Shown: positions 57,147-64,000 of the stretch, piece after piece | Numbering within the stretch: position 1 is the first letter of the stretch | How the letters are laid out: every line of letters begins with the position of its first letter | Assembly (NCBI RefSeq): GCF_002272795.1 | Contig: NZ_MLAT01000007.1 | Coordinates: 1-64,000, forward strand | Length of the DNA: 64,000 nucleotides | Direction: 5' to 3' | From: Helicobacter sp. 13S00482-2 | GTDB taxonomy: Bacteria; Campylobacterota; Campylobacteria; Campylobacterales; Helicobacteraceae | Translations under genes and position numbers: made by a program | The notes under the pieces: model-generated | The model's input: the letters and a program-made list of their open reading frames with translations, nothing else | The model's database searches: none | Told to the model about the DNA's origin: nothing

Positions 57147-58801
57147 ACCCCTATCAATTCTCCTTTTCGTAATCTGATAATATTATTTTTTATCTGTCTG
57201 ATTTTGAAGCTTTTTTCCTGAAAATTCAAATTGGAATCATTTATTACTTTTTCAAGTTGATTTTGATTGTATTTTAAAATCAACATCACCAACTCATCTT
57301 TAAATCCATTTTCTCGCAAGAGTAACTCTTCATCGATCTCTATACCAATGAGCCCCTCATCTTGAAAATCTCCTCTACATAAAGCACAAAATTCTTTTTT
57401 CTTATATTGGAATACTCGCTCATCAATATATTCCACTGCCATATCAAGCAAGGATCTATCCTCTAAAATATACTTTATGACAAGATTTTCTAATCTATCA
57501 TAAGTATTGCCCTTGATAGATATTGGGGCTATATTTTTTGGATAAACCTTTGCACTCCCTTTATAGCTAGGAACAATGAGATTTAAAGGAATTTTCAATA
57601 TATCTGCTACAAAAAATCTGTATTCTTCTTGCAAAAGAGGGGATAGAGAATGTAAAAATTCTGAAGATTCTTTGAGGGCTTTTTCTTTTTCTAAAGGATC
57701 GATCAAGTTATATTTTAAAGAAATCTGCTTAAAGACAAACTCGACAAAAGGAATCGGAGAAGCAAATAATTTTTCCAATTCATCTGTCTTTTTTTGAAAT
57801 ACCATATCAGCAGGATCAAGTCCGCTTTCAAAAATCACCACACCTCCAGCTTTACTATCCTTTGCCAACATAACAGAAGCACGAAACGCGGATTTTATTC
57901 CTGCAGCATCTCCATCATAGCTCAAAATAACCTTGGGATTTCCCTTGCTTAAAATAGGCAGGTGATCTTGCGTGAGTGCTGTTCCAAGTGTAGCTACGGC
58001 AGTATTAAAGCCAACTTGATGCAACATAATCACATCTAAATATCCCTCTGTAACAATCACCTGCTCATATTTATAAATATGTTCCTTAGCAATATGATAA
58101 CCATAGAGTAGTTTAGATTTGTTAAATTGAGCAGTTTGTGGAGAATTAAGATATTTTGGCAAATTATCTTTGATTGTTCTAGCTCCAAAACCCACAATCT
58201 TGCCAGTAGGAGAATGGATAGGAAACATAATTCTCTCAGAAAATCGCACATATGTGCGAGTATTGTCTTCTCCAAGCACCCCTAGTTCAACAAGCTTTTT
58301 TTTATCCATCCCCTCTTGTTCAACAAATCTCAAAGTTTCAAAGCTAGGGCCACAAAATCCTAATCCAAATTTTTCTATTGAAAATTCACTCACTCCTCTT
58401 TTAAGTAAGTAATGCTTACATTCAGGTAATTCCATCAAACGTTTTTGATAAAATCTTGCTATATTTTCAAGTAATTTAGAGTCATCTTTCTTGGTGATGG
58501 TATTTTTCTCGTATTCAAGACTAAAATTAGACATATCTGCTATTTTTTCAGCAGCTTCAGCAAAGTTTAATTTCTCATACTCCATTACAAACTTTATGAC
58601 ATCTCCACCGACGCCACATCCATAACAATGATAAAGCCCTTTTGATCCATTTACTACAAAACTTGGAGTTTTTTCATTATGAAAGGGGCAACAAGCTGTG
58701 AAATTACTACCTGATTTTCTAAGATCCACATAACTACCTATTATATCCACAATATCAACAGTAGCCTTTAGAGAATCTATAGAAGCCTGAGTGATCATCA
58801 A
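57143..58801 (-). CDS. dnaG: DNA primase
   Basis: The 552-residue enzyme makes RNA primers for replication. An N-terminal CHC2 zinc finger is seen in CCPFHNEKTPSF and YHCYGCGVGGD (~37-68). The RNA-polymerase/TOPRIM core has VTEGYLDVI and SYDGDAAGIKSA, and a C-terminal helicase-binding domain follows. Start ATG 58801 follows GGGAG. It is divergent from groES. Confidence 0.96.
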   Translation of the reverse strand: MMITQASIDSLKATVDIVDIIGSYVDLRKSGSNFTACCPFHNEKTPSFVVNGSKGLYHCYGCGVGGDVIKFVMEYEKLNFAEAAEKIADMSNFSLEYEKNTITKKDDSKLLENIARFYQKRLMELPECKHYLLKRGVSEFSIEKFGLGFCGPSFETLRFVEQEGMDKKKLVELGVLGEDNTRTYVRFSERIMFPIHSPTGKIVGFGARTIKDNLPKYLNSPQTAQFNKSKLLYGYHIAKEHIYKYEQVIVTEGYLDVIMLHQVGFNTAVATLGTALTQDHLPILSKGNPKVILSYDGDAAGIKSAFRASVMLAKDSKAGGVVIFESGLDPADMVFQKKTDELEKLFASPIPFVEFVFKQISLKYNLIDPLEKEKALKESSEFLHSLSPLLQEEYRFFVADILKIPLNLIVPSYKGSAKVYPKNIAPISIKGNTYDRLENLVIKYILEDRSLLDMAVEYIDERVFQYKKKEFCALCRGDFQDEGLIGIEIDEELLLRENGFKDELVMLILKYNQNQLEKVINDSNLNFQEKSFKIRQIKNNIIRLRKGELIGV

Positions 58802-58964
58802 TCTCCCTTCGTTTATCGTTCATGCATAATTTTATCAAAAATTACTATTTTAACCCTTAATAATAATCCTCTCAGTGCTATTTTTTTAAAAAGTTATGTA
58901 GAATACATATATTAATATTTAGTCTATATGACTAATGTATTTTGATATATTTATTATAAACATA

Positions 58965-58993
58965 TTGACTTGTTTATCAAAATCAATTATAAT
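58965..58993 (+). promoter_or_regulatory. Sigma-70 promoter of groESL
   Basis: TTGACT (58965-58970) and a perfect TATAAT (58988-58993) are 17 bases apart. Transcription would start at about 59000, within the CIRCE-like operator. Confidence 0.88.
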
Positions 58994-58995
58994 TA

Positions 58996-59020
58996 TGGCA
59001 CTTAAATTTTTTAAGTGCCA
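58996..59020 (+). promoter_or_regulatory. CIRCE-like operator (HrcA site)
   Basis: TGGCACTT, nine bases, then AAGTGCCA form a perfect 8+8 inverted repeat with the exact N9 spacing of CIRCE (TTAGCACTC-N9-GAGTGCTAA). The GCACT/AGTGC cores are conserved and the outer bases differ. It covers the expected start point of groESL, so the HrcA repressor is likely to control this operon. hrcA is not in the window. Confidence 0.8.
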
Positions 59021-59050
59021 ATTTTATAAATAAACTTGCAAGGAGACACA

Positions 59051-59326
59051 ATGAAATTCAAGCCACTAGGTGAAAGAATTTTGGTCGAGAGACTAGAAGA
59101 AGAGAGTAAGACAAGCTCTGGAATCATTATTCCTGATAATGCAAAAGAAAAGCCTTTGATGGGTAATGTAAAGGCAATCAGTAAAAAAATCTCTGAAGAA
59201 TGTAAATGCCTTAAAGAAGGCGATACAATCGTTTTTGGTAAATACAAAGGTACAGAAATCAAGCTAGATAGCAAAGAGTACATCGTTTTGGACCTAGAAG
59301 ATGTTCTAGGTGTTTTAAGTAAATAA
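59051..59326 (+). CDS. groES: Co-chaperonin GroES
   Basis: The 91-residue lid of the GroEL chamber. The fold marks are [16 protein letters not shown] at the start, the mobile loop [17 protein letters not shown], and [20 protein letters not shown] near the end. AAGGAG is six bases before the ATG at 59051. It lacks the cysteine/histidine-rich metal-binding tail seen in H. pylori HspA. groEL follows after 23 bases. Confidence 0.97.
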   Translation: MKFKPLGERILVERLEEESKTSSGIIIPDNAKEKPLMGNVKAISKKISEECKCLKEGDTIVFGKYKGTEIKLDSKEYIVLDLEDVLGVLSK

Positions 59327-59346
59327 TAACACCATATAAGGAGTAA

Positions 59347-60990
<1,644 letters not shown>

Positions 60991-61003
60991 TTCCACCCAC
61001 TTC

Positions 61004-61032
61004 GCTAGAGACTACTTTTGGAAGTCTCTAGC
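61004..61032 (+). terminator. Hairpin after groEL
   Basis: GCTAGAGACT (61004-61013) and AGTCTCTAGC (61023-61032) are perfect reverse complements with a 9-base loop, 13 bases after the groEL stop. No long T-run follows, so it may be a terminator or an mRNA-stabilising stem. Confidence 0.7.
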
Positions 61033-61320
61033 CAATCTTCTGTGCTATAAAACCCCCAAAATACCATCGTAGTGCTTTTTCTACTCATATATTTATGCCA
61101 ATAATTTAAATTTTACTGATATATTTTCCACACACTCTAAAATAGTTTTTAATAAGAATTAAACTATTAAATAAAATTATTATATTATTTATTAAATTTG
61201 AACTATTAATTCTAATATTAAAATATTATATTTATCTTATAGTTGAAATCAATAAAAAATAAGCTAAATTTAAGAATATTTACATATACTCACGAACCAA
61301 AAAAATTAAAGGAAAACTAC
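61033..61320. other. AT-rich intergenic stretch
   Basis: Runs of A and T with no gene on either strand. A frame with no ribosome site extends the next gene upstream to 61243, but the AAAGGA at 61308 marks the true start at 61321. Several TATAAT-like strings occur; none is singled out. Confidence 0.55.
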
Positions 61321-61761
61321 ATGCAGGCTATTTATCCATTCATACTCATTATTCACTTATTTTGTGCGATTATTTTTTTAGGTTATCTATTTTTTGATGT
61401 TGTGATATTTCCAAATATCAAAAGAATATTTGGGGAAGAAGTTTCTTCTAAAGCTTCAAAAGCAATTTCAGCAAGAGGCGTAAAGATTATGCCATTATGT
61501 GTTCTAGGGCTTTTGATTACAGGGGGGATGATGCTGAGTAATTATATCAACACTAATTCAGGTTGGTTTGATACAAATCTTCAAAAACTCCTCTTAATTA
61601 AAGTGTTCCTTGCCCTTGTCATCATATTAATGGTAGCTATCTCTTTGACTTATGCTTTTATTCTAAAAAAACCAAGTCCAGTAAGGAAAATTATCCACCC
61701 AGTGGCTATTGTATTAGGATTTTTTATCGTTATATTGGCAAAACTAATGTTTTTTGTATAA
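61321..61761 (+). CDS. Small CopD-like membrane protein
   Basis: The 146-residue protein has four hydrophobic helices (about 4-25, 54-74, 89-112 and 122-144) and an early HLFCAIIFLGYLFFD block, with a small-residue-rich second helix (VLGLLITGGMML). This resembles the CopD/DUF2269-type four-helix family, sometimes linked to copper or heme, but no metal ligands beyond one histidine in helix one (HLF) and one near 122 are clear. ATG 61321 follows AAAGGA. The function is unknown. Confidence 0.65.
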   Translation: MQAIYPFILIIHLFCAIIFLGYLFFDVVIFPNIKRIFGEEVSSKASKAISARGVKIMPLCVLGLLITGGMMLSNYINTNSGWFDTNLQKLLLIKVFLALVIILMVAISLTYAFILKKPSPVRKIIHPVAIVLGFFIVILAKLMFFV

Positions 61762-61784
61762 AATCAATACCCTCTCTTGAGCAT

Positions 61785-63491
61785 TCAAATGCTCGGAGAA
61801 ATTTCTATTCTCCTATCACAACGTTTAATAGTGTCCAATCTATGGGCAATTACTAGTAAGGTCTTATTTTTTGCAACGTCATAAATTTCATTCATAATCT
61901 TTGCTTCTGTCTGTGTATCTAAGGCACTTGTAGCTTCATCTAAAACCAAGATTTCTGGATCATCATATATTGCTCTAGCAATCCCAATTCGTTGTTTCTG
62001 GCCTCCGCTTAATAATATACCACCCTCTCCAACAATCGTATCAAGTCCATCATGTTTTTCTAAAAACTCCCAAATATTTGCCTTCTTACAAGCAGAGATA
62101 AGCTTTTGTTTGTTCATTTCACTTCCAAATGCCACATTCTCAGCCACATTCCCATCAAATAAATAGATTGTTTGAGGAATATAACCAATTTTTTTACGCC
62201 AAGTGCGAAGATTGTGATTGTTCAGTTTGACTCCATCGATTAAAATCTCCCCCTTATTGGGCTTATATATTCCGATAATAATATCCACCAAAGTGCTTTT
62301 TCCTGCTCCAGAAGGACCACAAAATGCAATCTTATCTCCCTTATTAATGAGAAGATTAAAATCCTCAATAATAGGTTTAGTCACATCATAAGCAAAACTC
62401 ACATTTTTAAGTTCAATATTTTTTTCAAAATTACATGGCTTATCATCTTCTAACTCCACAGACTGGGTAAGATTTTCATAAACATTATTGAGAGCTTTTT
62501 TGTAAAAACTCATGGCATTATAATTGGTTAAGATTTTATTTGCTGAAGGCAATATCCTATAAAGGGCAAGTGCATACATAGAAATAATAGGAATCACAGC
62601 ACTCACATCGTTATAGCGGATTAAAATGTAAGCCACACAACAAATAAGCAAAATAAACCCTATGGTTTCCAAAAAACTTTTCGGAACAGAATTGAGTGTT
62701 TGAAATTTGGTAAAAATATTCGCACGATTTGAGCTAGTATTTTCGAATACTTCATAAATTTCTTTTTGGTTTCCTTTGAGCTTGATAAACTTAAAATTAC
62801 CAAAGGTTTGAGTGATGATTTTTCCAAACTGAGTATCTATCAAAACACGTTTATCGCCTTGTTTTTTTATCTTTTTACTAACTGTTTTGATAATAAATAA
62901 TATTTGCAACCCCATAATAATGGTTAAAACTAGAGTCATCTTCCAACTCACCAACAAGAGCAAAATATACATCAAAATAATTGTGAATGCCTCAGCAAAC
63001 ATTTGTAAAAAATTCTGAATATATTGCGAGACATCTTGAGCTTCTTGTGCGATAGATAGACGTATTCTGTCAGTATTTTTTTTTGTAAAATCAAAATAAC
63101 TCAATTCTGCAGATTTACAAAACAATCGATAAGCAAAATAATGTGATTTGCCAAAAGCAAAACTATTGAGAAAATAATTGTAAAAAACACCATAAATAGC
63201 TCTAAAAAGATAAAATACAACCAAAGTAGCACTAAAAAAAAGCATAAAATTCAAAGTATTAGAAAAACCCATCCATTGATAAATTTTGAGCGGAATAGCA
63301 TTATTAAGTATCTGATCAGGATTACTTGCGAATGTAATAAATGGCATAATAATACTAATCCCGAGTGTTTCTAGGATCGAAAACATAATCGTTCCAAGCA
63401 AGAGCCACAACAAGATAATCTTATCTCTTCTTGTAACCAAATAACGAAGCTTGTACAGATCGGTGGTTGTTTTTTGATTGTGCTTATTCAT
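61785..63491 (-). CDS. ABC flippase, PglK/Wzk-like
   Basis: The 568-residue half-transporter has six membrane helices (~1-310) fused to an ATPase with Walker A GPSGAGKSTLVD (~398), Q-loop YIPQTIYLFDG, signature LLSGGQKQRIGIARA and Walker B EILVLDEATSALD. The size and the IYLFDGNVAENVAFG region fit PglK of Campylobacter and Wzk of H. pylori, which flip undecaprenyl-linked glycans for N-glycoprotein or O-antigen assembly. The partial acyltransferase gene upstream, divergent, supports a glycan role. MsbA (lipid A flippase) is the alternative. Confidence 0.8.
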   Translation of the reverse strand: MNKHNQKTTTDLYKLRYLVTRRDKIILLWLLLGTIMFSILETLGISIIMPFITFASNPDQILNNAIPLKIYQWMGFSNTLNFMLFFSATLVVFYLFRAIYGVFYNYFLNSFAFGKSHYFAYRLFCKSAELSYFDFTKKNTDRIRLSIAQEAQDVSQYIQNFLQMFAEAFTIILMYILLLLVSWKMTLVLTIIMGLQILFIIKTVSKKIKKQGDKRVLIDTQFGKIITQTFGNFKFIKLKGNQKEIYEVFENTSSNRANIFTKFQTLNSVPKSFLETIGFILLICCVAYILIRYNDVSAVIPIISMYALALYRILPSANKILTNYNAMSFYKKALNNVYENLTQSVELEDDKPCNFEKNIELKNVSFAYDVTKPIIEDFNLLINKGDKIAFCGPSGAGKSTLVDIIIGIYKPNKGEILIDGVKLNNHNLRTWRKKIGYIPQTIYLFDGNVAENVAFGSEMNKQKLISACKKANIWEFLEKHDGLDTIVGEGGILLSGGQKQRIGIARAIYDDPEILVLDEATSALDTQTEAKIMNEIYDVAKNKTLLVIAHRLDTIKRCDRRIEISPSI

Positions 63492-63664
63492 CTCTCTACT
63501 TAATTTGAAATGGGCAAAATTATAGCCTTTTAGATTTTAAACAAACATAATAGATTTTATTCCTTTTGAAGTGCTCAAGTTTGAACTATAGGTTTTTTAG
63601 ATGATGTTATGCTAAAATAACGCACAAAAAATTAGATCATAAATTTTAACATTCTAAGGTAATA

Positions 63665-64000
63665 ATGAATAGTTTTTATACGATTGAGGAATTACAAACC
63701 CTAGGTTTCAAATCACTTGGCAAGGATGTGTTGTTGAGCAAAAAAGCTAGTGTTTATAACCCTCAAAATATCTCTATCGGGAATAATGTGCGAATTGATG
63801 ATTTTGTAATCCTCTCTGGACATATCAACATTAAAAACCATGTCCATATAAGTACAGGGAGTGTGCTTATGGCAAAAGAAGAAGGCATATATATTGATGA
63901 TTTTTCAGCTGTGAGTGTACAGTGCAAGATATTAGGCTCTAGCGATGATTTTAAGGGGGAAGCTTTGGTGGGGCCTTGCATTCCTATGGAATACAGAAAG
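63665..64000 (+). CDS. Left-handed beta-helix acyltransferase (partial)
   Basis: The frame from ATG 63665 (AAGG upstream) stays open to the window edge, 112 codons. It has the hexapeptide repeats of LbH acyltransferases: NPQNISIGNNVRIDDFVIL, GHINIKNHVHISTGSVLM, and IDDFSAVSVQCKI. These enzymes acetylate sugars or antibiotics; next to a glycan flippase, an O-antigen or glycan sugar O/N-acetyltransferase is most likely. The catalytic His and C-terminus are outside or near the edge. Confidence 0.85.
   Translation, partial: MNSFYTIEELQTLGFKSLGKDVLLSKKASVYNPQNISIGNNVRIDDFVILSGHINIKNHVHISTGSVLMAKEEGIYIDDFSAVSVQCKILGSSDDFKGEALVGPCIPMEYRK

Overview
The window is AT-rich and reads as chromosomal DNA of a Helicobacter species other than a plain H. 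pylori. The grounds are the closeness of many proteins to Helicobacter families (RdxA/FrxA-type nitroreductase, UPF0323 lipoprotein, Hof-type porin, stand-alone FeoB, ribonuclease Y), local gene orders that resemble H. pylori (nusB-ribH-kdsA-carbonic anhydrase-pyrF-panC; PP-loop ATPase-dnaG-groES-groEL; fliK-flgD-flgE2-rep helicase), and long poly-G/C tracts typical of phase variation in the genus. The species cannot be fixed from the sequence alone.

Layout. Positions 1-5300 are an accessory region ending at a tRNA-Ala gene. It holds the 5' part of a phase-variable secreted or surface protein (G11 tract), an unrecognised membrane protein, a Panacea-type toxin-antitoxin pair with a coiled-coil/transmembrane toxin, a broken ImmA/IrrE metallopeptidase locus next to a second 11-base poly-C/G tract, and a relic of a tyrosine integrase pointing away from the tRNA. 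Together this looks like the tRNA-proximal end of a decayed genomic island. Positions 5400-36600 are core genome: plsC, a BatD/SH3-like protein, purQSC and a C-terminal processing protease; clpB; nrdA; a nitroreductase; typA; a sigma-54-led flagellar hook operon (fliK-flgD-flgE2); a UvrD/Rep helicase; a Fur-box-preceded TonB receptor with a PepSY membrane protein; an envelope/redox cluster; kdsB, rny, a folate cyclo-ligase, ftsY and radA.

Positions 36692-46200 are a second accessory block between radA and nusB. It is dominated by one gene for a 2842-residue protein combining repeated toxin-like nuclease-fold domains (PBECR-like), an N6-adenine DNA methyltransferase, an SNF2-type helicase and a different toxin-like C-terminal domain. 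It resembles the methylase/helicase (OrfQ-like) proteins of Helicobacter integrative conjugative elements. Its 5' end is decayed, a 57-codon ORF follows as a possible immunity gene, and the block ends exactly inside a relic Fic gene cut at its catalytic motif. No other conjugation genes are in the window.

Positions 46282-64000 return to core genome: nusB-ribH-kdsA-carbonic anhydrase; dedA-pyrF-panC-porin; Fur-boxed feoB; an MFS transporter; a PP-loop ATPase and dnaG divergent from groES-groEL (CIRCE-like operator over the promoter); a small CopD-like membrane protein; a PglK/Wzk-like ABC flippase; and the start of a left-handed beta-helix acyltransferase at the right edge. These core genes supply envelope synthesis (KDO: kdsA, kdsB; PlsC; flippase; acyltransferase), iron uptake, protein quality control and motility. 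The two accessory blocks carry toxin, phase-variation and mobile-element relics.
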